Shown here: positions 1 to 6,491 of the stretch, in pieces
How positions within the stretch are numbered: the stretch's first letter is position 1
Layout: each line of letters begins with the position of its first letter
Source of the DNA: an uncultured bacterium
GTDB lineage: Bacteria; Desulfobacterota; Binatia; HRBIN30
NCBI GenBank assembly: GCA_937975525.1
Contig: CALJUJ010000367.1
Coordinates: forward strand, 1 to 11,049
Reading direction: 5' to 3'
DNA length: 11,049 nucleotides
The notes under the pieces: generated by a model
Databases searched by the model: none
The model's input: the letters and a program-made list of their open reading frames with translations, nothing else
What the model was told of the DNA's origin: nothing
Made by a program: the position numbers and the translations under genes

Positions 1-2300
1 CGCGACGTCGCCCGCAGGACGGCGAGGAGGTTGCGCAGGACGAGTCGTTCCGCGTCGCCGAGGCCCGCGCGCAGGCTCTCTTCGAAGCGCCTTTCGATCT
101 CGGGCAGGGCCCGGGTGGCGCGGTCGCGCGCGGGTGCGGGCTCCATCGGGTCGAAGCGCGCGGCAAAGTAGTCCCACAAGAGCCGCGCCGACTGTGGGTG
201 GCGCGACAGCGCCCGCATCGCCGCCGCGGAACTGCCGGCGATGCCGGACTGCGCGGCGTAGCCGACGCATGCGCGCAGGACATCGACCTGGCGCCAGGCG
301 AGGCCGGCACGCGGAATCAGCGCGTTGAGCTCGTCGTCGGCCATGACGCCCGCCTGCAGTCGGCGCAGCGCAGGAATCGTCAGGCTGGCGGTACGTGCCA
401 GGTCGAGCGGGCCGTGCTCGTCGCGCACGCGCAGCGAGATGAGGGCCAGGGGGTGGGTGCCCTCGAGCTCGACGTCGACGTTCTCGAGCTGGTGCACGCC
501 GAGCCCGAGGCGGCCGATGGCACGCACCCATTCACCGACGATGAAGTCGCGATCGGCGTGGATCAGCTTGAGGATGCCGAAGCGGCCGGGTGCGGTGGGG
601 TCGTCGGCGAGATCGACGGCGGCGTGTCCGGTCGTGCGCACCTCTTCGAAGCGCAGCACGTCCTGTGCGGCCGTGCCGATGTCGTGATGGGCCTTGTAGG
701 CCGCGGGCAGCGCGGCTCCGTAGCGAGCGACGACCTCGTCGAGGAGGTGCGCGGGAACCAACCGCCGCAGCTCGTCGCGCAGGCGGTCTTCCCAGGTGCG
801 CAGCAGCTCCATGACCGGGCCGCGCAGCTCCTCGACGCGGAAGGAGGCCACGGTGTCGGCCTGGGCGGCGAGGTAGAAGTGCATGCGAACGTGGTCGTCG
901 CCGAGAAACAGGTCGCGGTCGAGAACGGCGGACGCGCCCGACGCCTGCACCAGGCGCTGCTCCGTACGGCGGAACATCTCGCGTGCGAAGCGATCGCGGG
1001 GCAGCGTGACGAGGACGACGGCGCCACGGTCGAGCGCATCGGGTTGGTAGTCGACGCGCGCGTTGGTGGCCTCGGGCGCCTCCAGGATGGCGCGCACGTG
1101 AGCGTGCAACGCGGGTGGGCCCAGGGCCAGAACGGCGCTGCGCGGCACTGCATCGAAGGCGGAGGTGATTCGCTCCGCTTCGCGCGATCCGGATGGAGCG
1201 CCCTCGGCCTCGAGCACGGCGTCGAGCTTGGCTCGTAGCAGCGGGATGGTCGATGCCGCCGCCGCCCGGGCGCTCTCATCGTACAGGCCGAGGAAGCGGC
1301 GCTCGCCGACGACGACGCCGGCGCTGTCGATGACCTTGACGCCGACGTAGTCCATGTAGTCGCGCCGTGCGACCGTGCTGCGTGCGTTGGTCTTGGACAG
1401 CATCACCAGCGGCGGCTCGTGCAGGCGCCGGCGCAGTGCGTCGGAGAGCACGGCCGCCTGGGCGTAGCGCGAAAGATCCTCGCTCTGCAGGATGCCGAGG
1501 CCGGAACCCGGGCGCAGCCGGGCGTAGCGTTCGAGCCCCTGACCCGACAGCTCGTACTCGCGGTAGCCGAGCATCACGAAATGGCCAGCTGCGAGCCACT
1601 CGAGGAACTCGGCCGCGGCGCCGGCCTCGGCGCTCCACGGGCGCGGCAGGGTGCGCTCGCGCAACTCGGCCGCGGTCTCTTCGAGGCGCAAGCGCATGGC
1701 CGACTCGTCCTCGGTGGCGAGGATGAGGTCGCGCAGTCGGTCGGCCACCAGATGGGCGATCACCTGAGGCTCGGGATGGCGTTCGAGCTGGACGTGCACG
1801 AAGGTTTCGTGCGGGCCGATCGGGCCGGGCGGATCGATGGCCAGGACGGCGCGGCGCGGATCGCGCTCGACATGAAACGTCGGCGCCAGCAGCGTCTCGA
1901 TGCGGCACTCGGCCTCGCGCAAGCTCTCGCGGATGGTGTCGACGATGTACGGCCGGTCGCGCATCAGCACTTGCAACACCGTACCGCTCGCCTCCCAGCC
2001 TTCGTGCGCCATGTCCGGGCTGAAAGCGCGAACCCTGGGCTCTTCGGCGGTGCGTTCGACCAGGTACCGAAAGGCGACCATGGCGAGCGCCGAGAGCTCG
2101 CGTTCGTCGAGGGCGGCGGCGCCCGGGGTCGTCGCGAACAGCCGGACGAAATGCTCGGCGAGCGCGCGTTCGCCGGGCGCTACCTGGGCTCGGCTGGAAT
2201 CGACTGCCTCACGTACGGGCGGTGGATCGGCAGGCGCCTGCGCGGGATCGCGGCGCTGCTCCTCCATGAGTCGGGCGATCGCCTTCGACAACTCAGCCAT
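1..2300 (-). CDS. NAD-specific glutamate dehydrogenase, large (GdhB/Bac_GDH) type, N-terminal part only
   Basis: Large NAD-dependent glutamate dehydrogenases convert L-glutamate to 2-oxoglutarate and ammonium in the cytoplasm. The reading frame is open from 2300 to the left edge, giving 766 codons, so the gene is cut by the window. The family is usually about 1,600 residues, so the catalytic and Rossmann domains lie outside. What is visible matches the N-terminal ACT-like regulatory half: DRPYIVD (115-121), HFVMLGYREY (240-249), GSGLGIL (265-271), SKTNARSTV (302-310) and GERRFLGLY (332-340) are family hallmarks. I chose the ATG at 2300 because GGAG (2313-2310) sits 9 nt upstream. An in-frame ATG at 2309 is possible but would lie directly against that GGAG. 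The start overlaps the stop of the upstream GNAT gene by 8 nt, suggesting translational coupling. The family assignment is firm; activity cannot be judged without the catalytic domain. Confidence 0.9.
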   Translation of the reverse strand, partial: MAELSKAIARLMEEQRRDPAQAPADPPPVREAVDSSRAQVAPGERALAEHFVRLFATTPGAAALDERELSALAMVAFRYLVERTAEEPRVRAFSPDMAHEGWEASGTVLQVLMRDRPYIVDTIRESLREAECRIETLLAPTFHVERDPRRAVLAIDPPGPIGPHETFVHVQLERHPEPQVIAHLVADRLRDLILATEDESAMRLRLEETAAELRERTLPRPWSAEAGAAAEFLEWLAAGHFVMLGYREYELSGQGLERYARLRPGSGLGILQSEDLSRYAQAAVLSDALRRRLHEPPLVMLSKTNARSTVARRDYMDYVGVKVIDSAGVVVGERRFLGLYDESARAAAASTIPLLRAKLDAVLEAEGAPSGSREAERITSAFDAVPRSAVLALGPPALHAHVRAILEAPEATNARVDYQPDALDRGAVVLVTLPRDRFAREMFRRTEQRLVQASGASAVLDRDLFLGDDHVRMHFYLAAQADTVASFRVEELRGPVMELLRTWEDRLRDELRRLVPAHLLDEVVARYGAALPAAYKAHHDIGTAAQDVLRFEEVRTTGHAAVDLADDPTAPGRFGILKLIHADRDFIVGEWVRAIGRLGLGVHQLENVDVELEGTHPLALISLRVRDEHGPLDLARTASLTIPALRRLQAGVMADDELNALIPRAGLAWRQVDVLRACVGYAAQSGIAGSSAAAMRALSRHPQSARLLWDYFAARFDPMEPAPARDRATRALPEIERRFEESLRAGLGDAERLVLRNLLAVLRATS

Positions 2301-2757
2301 GAGCGGCATCTCCGCCGGCGACGGCGGCGACCCAGGTGGTCGCGGTCGGTCGCAGGGTGTGGGCCGTGAGCAATGCGCGGGCGGCGTCGTCGTCGGCACC
2401 CAGGTCGTGGGCGACGAAGGCGCAGTCGCGCTGCGCGGCGCGTTTGCAGGCAAAGCGGAGCAGGGCACCGCCGACCCCGCGACGGCGGTGCTCGGGGTGG
2501 ACGACCAGCAAGTCGAGCTGAGCGCGGGCCCGAGTCGTCAGGCGGCGCTGGTAGGTCTGATGGAGGATGCCGACGACCGCGCCAGCACCTACGGCGACGT
2601 AGAAATCGGCGCCGAGGTCGGCGACGACGGCGCGGAACCGGCGCAGCGTGGCGCGGTCCGGCGGCGGCACCGCGACCCCACTCGCCGCCAGAACCTGCAT
2701 CGTCGCGGTGAAGTCGGTGCGGCGCGCCCGGCGAATGATCGGCGAGGCGGCGGCCAT
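2293..2757 (-). CDS. GNAT family N-acetyltransferase
   Basis: This encodes a single-domain GNAT protein of 154 residues, a normal length for the fold. GNAT enzymes move an acetyl group from acetyl-CoA to an amine. The acetyl-CoA pyrophosphate-binding motif A is clear: a beta strand LDLLVVHPEH (81-90) followed by R91-R-R-G94-V-G96, the R/Q-x-x-G-x-G/A signature, and then an alpha helix. An earlier strand (FYVAVGAGAVVGIL, 52-65) matches beta 2-3 of the fold. The frame is open further upstream, but I chose the ATG at 2757 because AGAGGAG lies 3 nt before it and the GNAT fold begins immediately after. The stop overlaps the glutamate dehydrogenase start, so the two genes are probably one transcript with GNAT first. 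The substrate cannot be read from sequence. Acetylation of the dehydrogenase itself would be an attractive guess but is unsupported. Confidence 0.85.
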   Translation of the reverse strand: MAAASPIIRRARRTDFTATMQVLAASGVAVPPPDRATLRRFRAVVADLGADFYVAVGAGAVVGILHQTYQRRLTTRARAQLDLLVVHPEHRRRGVGGALLRFACKRAAQRDCAFVAHDLGADDDAARALLTAHTLRPTATTWVAAVAGGDAAHG

Positions 2758-2760
2758 GTT

Positions 2761-2767
2761 CTCCTCT
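2761..2767 (-). promoter_or_regulatory. Ribosome binding site of the GNAT gene
   Basis: AGAGGAG on the minus strand lies 3 nt before the ATG at 2757. It is one of the two strongest Shine-Dalgarno matches in the window. It decides the start against the long upstream extension of the same frame, which runs antisense through the amidohydrolase gene. Confidence 0.7.
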
Positions 2768-2906
2768 CTTAGCCGCGATGCAACCAAATTTGAAACGAAG
2801 TTCGTGCCGATCGTGGGGGGAGACGGGCCGCCGCCTCGGCCGCTTCTCGATTGACGACGGCGCCGCTTCCGGCTTTGTTCGCGGGGATTCCACCGGATGC
2901 CCCCAG

Positions 2907-4265
2907 ATGTTTCGCGACGTACCCGTGATCGACGCCGCCGCGCGCAAGATCGAGAACCCGACGAGCTTTCTCGATGCGCTCGACGCCGACCTGCGGGCAC
3001 GCGTGCGTCTGGTTGCGGCTGCCGAGGGACACCTCGTGTGGGAGATCGACGATGCGGATGCTCGTGGCGGGCGCCGCGCGTGGCGCTTTCCAGCGGCCGC
3101 GCTTTCGCCTTACGCCGAGCGCCCGACGACACTCGGGGCGATGTTTCCCCGCGCGCGGCTCGGCGACATGGACCGGGTGGGAGTGGACGTACAGATCCTG
3201 CACCCGACGTTGGCGACGGTCTTCTCGCGGCTGCGCGACGCCGAGCTCGCGGCGGCACTCTGTCGTGCCTACAACGAAGCGATCGCCGACGAGTGCGCGG
3301 CGGCGCCGACGCGCCTGGTGCCGGTGGGGGTCGTTCCCGCGCAGGACGTCGCCGCGGCGACGGCGGAGCTCCGGTACTGTGCGGTCGACCTGGCGATGCC
3401 GGCGATCGCGGTGCCGGCGGGGGTGCCGCGGCCCCATCCGGCGGCGGGCGACGCGTTCCCGGAAGTGGCGGTGCGGGAAGGGCTCGCTGCTGCGCAGTTC
3501 AGGCCCCTGTGGGAGACGGCCGAGTTCCTCGGCGTCGCCGTGGTCGTGCACCCGTGGGCCGCCGCCGCGGGCGACGCGGTCGACGTGCTGGTGGACGAGG
3601 TCGTCGACCAGCCCGGGCAGGCGCAGCGCACGCTCGCCGAGCTGGTCGTGCACGGCGTGCTCGAGCGCCATCCCCAACTGCGCTTCGGTGTCGTCGACGC
3701 AGGTTGCGGGTGGCTGCCGAATTTCGTGTTCGAGCTCTGCGATCGCTGGCAGCGGCGCGACCTCCTCGACGCGCCGCCGGTTTTCTCGAGCCGGCGATTC
3801 GCGGTCGAGTATCTCCGGGAGCGCGGCCGGCGCGGCTGGCTCGGTCGACGGCGTGGCCTGCGCGAGCTGCGATCGATGGTGTCGGGAGCGGTCGCGCCGA
3901 CGCTCGCTGCGGCCGAGGGTGTCCCGGCCGAGCGCAACCCGGAGGAGTACTTCGCCCGCGGTCAGGTCTTCGTCACCTGCGGCAGTGACGATCCCGGCGC
4001 GGCGCACTTGCGCGACGCCTTCGGGCCCGTGGGCGAGCGTCTCGCGTGTTGGTCCACCGGGTACGGTCGTTGGCACGCAAGTGACGATGGCGCCCTGGAG
4101 AAGGCCAGCAGCAACCCGCAACTCGGCTTGGACTACGTGACGCGGCTGGTCTCGACGAACGCCATTCGCCTGTACGGCGAACGACTGCGGCGGCGGCTCG
4201 CGCCGGGCTACCCCGCCGCGAGCAACCTTCGTGCGCGCCCCGCGGAAGCGGCCGCGAGCAAGTGA
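2907..4265 (+). CDS. Amidohydrolase-2 family TIM-barrel protein with degenerate metal site
   Basis: The 452-residue protein follows the amidohydrolase-2 (PF04909-like) plan: an N-terminal strand VPVIDAAARKIE (5-16), a middle section with FRPLWETAEFLG (198-209) and VVVHPW (212-217), then HGVLERHPQLRF (249-260), DAGCGWLP (264-271) and C-terminal NAIRLYG (418-424). Family members typically hydrolyse or decarboxylate cyclic substrates using a Zn or similar metal. Here the beta-1 histidine of the usual D-A-D-G-H pattern is Arg13, and the beta-8 S-D-Y-P-H-W pattern reads T-G-Y-G-R-W (384-389), so the metal-ligand Asp and the following His are gone. The beta-5 His215 remains. I infer an inactive or repurposed enzyme. 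I chose ATG 2907 because the family's first strand begins there; the same frame is open to ATG 2778, and neither start has a good ribosome site. It is transcribed divergently from the GNAT gene and is probably monocistronic. Confidence 0.8.
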   Translation: MFRDVPVIDAAARKIENPTSFLDALDADLRARVRLVAAAEGHLVWEIDDADARGGRRAWRFPAAALSPYAERPTTLGAMFPRARLGDMDRVGVDVQILHPTLATVFSRLRDAELAAALCRAYNEAIADECAAAPTRLVPVGVVPAQDVAAATAELRYCAVDLAMPAIAVPAGVPRPHPAAGDAFPEVAVREGLAAAQFRPLWETAEFLGVAVVVHPWAAAAGDAVDVLVDEVVDQPGQAQRTLAELVVHGVLERHPQLRFGVVDAGCGWLPNFVFELCDRWQRRDLLDAPPVFSSRRFAVEYLRERGRRGWLGRRRGLRELRSMVSGAVAPTLAAAEGVPAERNPEEYFARGQVFVTCGSDDPGAAHLRDAFGPVGERLACWSTGYGRWHASDDGALEKASSNPQLGLDYVTRLVSTNAIRLYGERLRRRLAPGYPAASNLRARPAEAAASK

Positions 4266-4320
4266 CGGCGCTGCACGACGTGCGCCCACGTGTAACGATG
4301 GTTGGCGCCGCACCGACCGT

Positions 4321-4349
4321 CGCCCCTTGGGGCGCATCGCTGGTGCGCC
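4321..4349. promoter_or_regulatory. Two overlapping inverted repeats upstream of the exported-protein pair
   Basis: CGCCCC-TT-GGGGCG (4321-4334) is a perfect palindrome. It shares GGCG with a second inverted repeat, GGCGCA (4331-4336) and TGCGCC (4344-4349), separated by 7 nt. The two hairpins cannot form at once. They lie 56-84 bp after the amidohydrolase stop and upstream of the candidate promoter of the next gene. No U-run follows, so an ordinary intrinsic terminator is not supported. An operator or chance GC-rich symmetry are the alternatives. Confidence 0.3.
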
Positions 4350-4374
4350 TGCGGCCAGCGCCGCCCGTTTACGC

Positions 4375-4403
4375 TTGAGTTTCGACGAAGGCGGAACTAG
4401 CAT
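4375..4403 (+). promoter_or_regulatory. Candidate sigma-70-type promoter for the exported-protein pair
   Basis: TTGAGT (4375-4380) and TAGCAT (4398-4403) are separated by exactly 17 nt. Each matches the -35 or -10 consensus at four of six positions. Transcription would begin near 4410, just ahead of the ATG at 4426, leaving a very short leader. The spacing and position fit, but this is only a pattern match in a GC-rich genome. Confidence 0.4.
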
Positions 4404-4425
4404 CCGCGCGTTGGATGGTTGCCGG

Positions 4426-5346
4426 ATGAATTCGAGGATGTGGAGAACATTCATCACGCTCGCCGCTCTCCTGGTCGGGAGCGGCGCCTTCATGTCGGCT
4501 GGGCATGCACAGCCGGCGCAGAAGCTCCCGTCGGCCCTGCTCATCTACCCCTTGATCGATACCGAGGGCACGCGCGACACGCGCATCGAAATCGTCAACC
4601 TGAGCGGCGACTACGTCGACCTGCAGTGCTTCTACGTGCACGGGGACTCCTGCCTGGAGATCGGCTTCTTCCTTTCGCTGACGCCGTACCAGCCGATGGC
4701 ATGGACGGCTCGGCGCGGCACGTTCGACCCCTTCAGCGGCACCGCGGCGCCGCCGTTCTACGGCACCGGCGAGCTCAAGTGTGCAGTGGTCGCGCCACGC
4801 AACGAGGTCGACTACCACAACGCGATCCAGGGTCGCGCCACGGTCTACGCCGACGACGGGCAGACGGTTTCCTACGGTGCCGTCGGCTTCCAACGCCTGT
4901 CCCCCGGTCCGTACACGGGAATCGTCGAGCTCGACGGGTCGACCTACGCCGCCTGTCCGAACCGCCTGCATTTCCAGGTGCAGACCAACGAGACGCTGCC
5001 GAACGAGCTGATCTTGATCCCCTGCGACCAGGATCTGATTCTGCAAATTCCCACCGAGCTCACGGTGCAGTTCTTGATCACCAACGAGTTCGAGCAAACC
5101 TACTCGGCGTCGACGGGGATGGAGTGCACGGGCGTCTTTCGCTTTCCCGAAATCGCCAGCTTCCTGACGCGAGCGGCGATCGGCACCGACACCGCGCAGA
5201 TGAACGTCCGCGGCGTCCAGGGGCCGCTTCTCGGCCTGGTGATCGACGCCGTCGATTTTTCTGGAACCGTCGGCATTGCCGGTAACGAGCCATCGTTTTC
5301 CGGGGGCCGCCGGGCCACGGTGCAATTCCCGGGATTCCCACGGTGA
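4426..5346 (+). CDS. Exported protein of unknown function, first of two tandem paralogues
   Basis: I do not recognise a named family. The 306-residue product begins with a good signal peptide: basic MNSRMWR, a hydrophobic stretch (about residues 8-23) and a likely cut after Ala-Gly-His-Ala28. The mature part starts PAQKLPSALLIYPL and has alternating short hydrophobic and polar stretches without membrane helices, suggesting a secreted beta-rich domain. It has six cysteines (68, 76, 119, 177, 200, 234) that could form disulfides in the periplasm or outside the cell. Most of its length aligns with the next gene (for example PAQKLP, LTPYQPMAW against LTALQPIAW, GRATVYADDGQTVSYGAVGF against GRAIVSDTDGQTVGYSAIGF, CPNRLHF against CPDRLHF). 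ATG 4426 was chosen for its basic n-region; an in-frame ATG at 4438 would also leave a signal peptide. The stop overlaps the next start. Confidence 0.75.
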   Translation: MNSRMWRTFITLAALLVGSGAFMSAGHAQPAQKLPSALLIYPLIDTEGTRDTRIEIVNLSGDYVDLQCFYVHGDSCLEIGFFLSLTPYQPMAWTARRGTFDPFSGTAAPPFYGTGELKCAVVAPRNEVDYHNAIQGRATVYADDGQTVSYGAVGFQRLSPGPYTGIVELDGSTYAACPNRLHFQVQTNETLPNELILIPCDQDLILQIPTELTVQFLITNEFEQTYSASTGMECTGVFRFPEIASFLTRAAIGTDTAQMNVRGVQGPLLGLVIDAVDFSGTVGIAGNEPSFSGGRRATVQFPGFPR

Positions 5347-6227
5347 TGGCTGAGCTCTTCCGCATCCTGACGATGCTGCTCGCGCTGTTCACGCAGCTGC
5401 TAAGCCAAGGTCCGATCACGCCGTTCCCGACGCCGTTGCCCACGGCCACGTTCACGCAGCCGCCAGCGACGGCGACGCCGACCCCGGTGCCGGCGACATC
5501 GACCGCGGTGCCGACGCGCACGTCGACGCCGCTACCGCCGACTCCCACACGCACGCCGACGGCCACGGCTACGCAGATTTCGATCATCGACGAGGAGGAT
5601 CCGACCGGTTTCAGCGTGCTCGGCGTACCGCCGGCGCAGAAGCTGCCGACGGCGGTCCTGGTCTACCCGCTCGTGTCGACGCGCTCCGGCGAGGACACGC
5701 TCGTCGAGATGATGAACCTCACCAACGCGCCGGTCACGGTGAAGTGCCACTACGTCAATGCCGAGACGTGCCGCGGCATCGATTTCTTCGTGCGTCTCAC
5801 CGCGTTGCAGCCGATTGCGTGGTTGGCGAGCACGGGGCAGAGCGGCAACGGGCTGCGCATCGCGCCGCCGCTCACCGCCGAGCAGGCCGAGCTCAAGTGC
5901 TTCGTGCAGCCGAGCAGCACGTCGCTGAGCGCCCACAACGCGTTGCAAGGCCGCGCGATCGTGTCCGATACCGACGGGCAGACCGTCGGCTACAGCGCGA
6001 TCGGGTTCCGTCGCCTCGTCGCCGGCAGCTTCACCGGTCGCGTGGCGCTCGATGGCGTCACCTACGAACAGTGCCCCGATCGCCTGCACTTCAACGCACT
6101 GGCGAGCCAGGCCGGTTCGGACAGTGAGCTGATTCTCGTGCCCTGCGAAGAGGACTTGTTGCGCAAGCGCACGACGGAAACCGTAGTCCAGATAGCCGTC
6201 ATCAACGAACTAAAGAAGCAATTCTAA
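5343..6227 (+). CDS. Exported protein paralogue with Pro/Thr-rich spacer, cut short by an in-frame TAA
   Basis: This is the second tandem paralogue, of unknown function. Either GTG 5343 or ATG 5346 starts it; both overlap the TGA of the preceding gene, so it is probably translated by coupling. From the ATG it has 293 residues: a hydrophobic N-terminal segment (about 5-19) that can act as signal or membrane anchor, a Pro/Thr-rich low-complexity spacer (about 23-77), and the shared domain from PPAQKLP (95-101) onward. Five of its cysteines (134, 142, 185, 243, 267) match those of the first paralogue. The frame ends at TAA 6225-6227 after VINELKKQF, where the paralogue reads ITNEFEQTYSAS, so the last roughly 80 residues of the domain are missing. 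The same frame continues recognisably after the stop (see next entry). The product is likely truncated or the gene is a recent pseudogene. Confidence 0.7.
   Translation: MMAELFRILTMLLALFTQLLSQGPITPFPTPLPTATFTQPPATATPTPVPATSTAVPTRTSTPLPPTPTRTPTATATQISIIDEEDPTGFSVLGVPPAQKLPTAVLVYPLVSTRSGEDTLVEMMNLTNAPVTVKCHYVNAETCRGIDFFVRLTALQPIAWLASTGQSGNGLRIAPPLTAEQAELKCFVQPSSTSLSAHNALQGRAIVSDTDGQTVGYSAIGFRRLVAGSFTGRVALDGVTYEQCPDRLHFNALASQAGSDSELILVPCEEDLLRKRTTETVVQIAVINELKKQF
5412..5577 (+). repeat. Low-complexity Pro/Thr-coding tract
   Basis: These roughly 165 bases encode a Pro/Thr/Ala-rich run with repeated P-T, T-P-T-P and T-A-T units between the hydrophobic N-terminus and the folded domain of the second exported paralogue. 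The DNA shows imperfect CCGACG/GCCGAC-type repeats rather than exact ones. Such runs usually act as extended, wall- or envelope-spanning linkers. The first paralogue has no equivalent, so the tract was gained or lost after duplication. Confidence 0.7.
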
Positions 6228-6470
6228 GGCTCGCTACAGATCAAGAGTCTGGAGAAGCGTCGCTTCAGCACCATTTCGCCGCTGCGCAAGTCGGCGGTAG
6301 GCACCGATACCGTGCACGCGATCGTGCGCGCCGTCGACGTTCCCGTCGTCGGACTCGTGATCGACCGCTTCACCGTGCCGGGATCGGGTGAGCCGTCGAC
6401 GTCGAGCAACATGCCCTACCTCGAAGGCGGGCGTTCCTCGACGGTCATCCTGCCGACGTTCCCCGATTGA
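6228..6470 (+). pseudogene. In-frame C-terminal continuation of the second exported paralogue after a stop codon
   Basis: Directly after TAA 6225-6227 the same frame stays open for 80 codons to TGA 6468-6470, and its translation aligns with the C-terminus of the first paralogue. Matches include F-S-T-I-S-P-L-R-K-S-A-V-G-T-D-T against the other copy's F-P-E-I-A-S-F-L-T-R-A-A-I-G-T-D-T, GLVID against GLVID, and GGRSSTVILPTFPD against GGRRATVQFPGFPR at the very end. No gap is needed around the stop, which falls where the paralogue has Ser227. A single-base change from TCA to TAA would explain it. The sixth cysteine of the paralogue (Cys234) is Ser here. There is no good ribosome site for separate translation. 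I read this as the severed tail of a recently interrupted gene, with stop readthrough or a sequence error as alternatives. Confidence 0.7.
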
Positions 6471-6491
6471 TCGATCGCTACGCCGCCGCGG

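Noticed and set aside
198..1238. A 346-codon plus-strand frame, and another at 1419-2369
   Set aside because: Both are antisense to the glutamate dehydrogenase, whose N-terminal hallmarks are unmistakable on the minus strand.
2778..2906. A longer amidohydrolase starting at ATG 2778
   Set aside because: The extra 43 residues match no family feature and would leave only 20 bp to the divergent GNAT start. It cannot be excluded, but ATG 2907 lies just before the first conserved strand.
2769..4544. A 591-codon open frame on the minus strand across the amidohydrolase gene
   Set aside because: It is Arg/Gly-rich, shows no domain pattern, and is exactly antisense to a gene with clear family motifs. 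Long antisense frames are common in GC-rich DNA.
4369..5325. A 318-codon minus-strand frame over the first exported paralogue
   Set aside because: Composition is of shadow type, and the plus strand has a signal peptide and an alignable paralogue.
5412..5577. A tandem-repeat or CRISPR-like array
   Set aside because: The repetition is at the level of Pro/Thr codons, imperfect, and in frame with a protein; there are no regular spacers.
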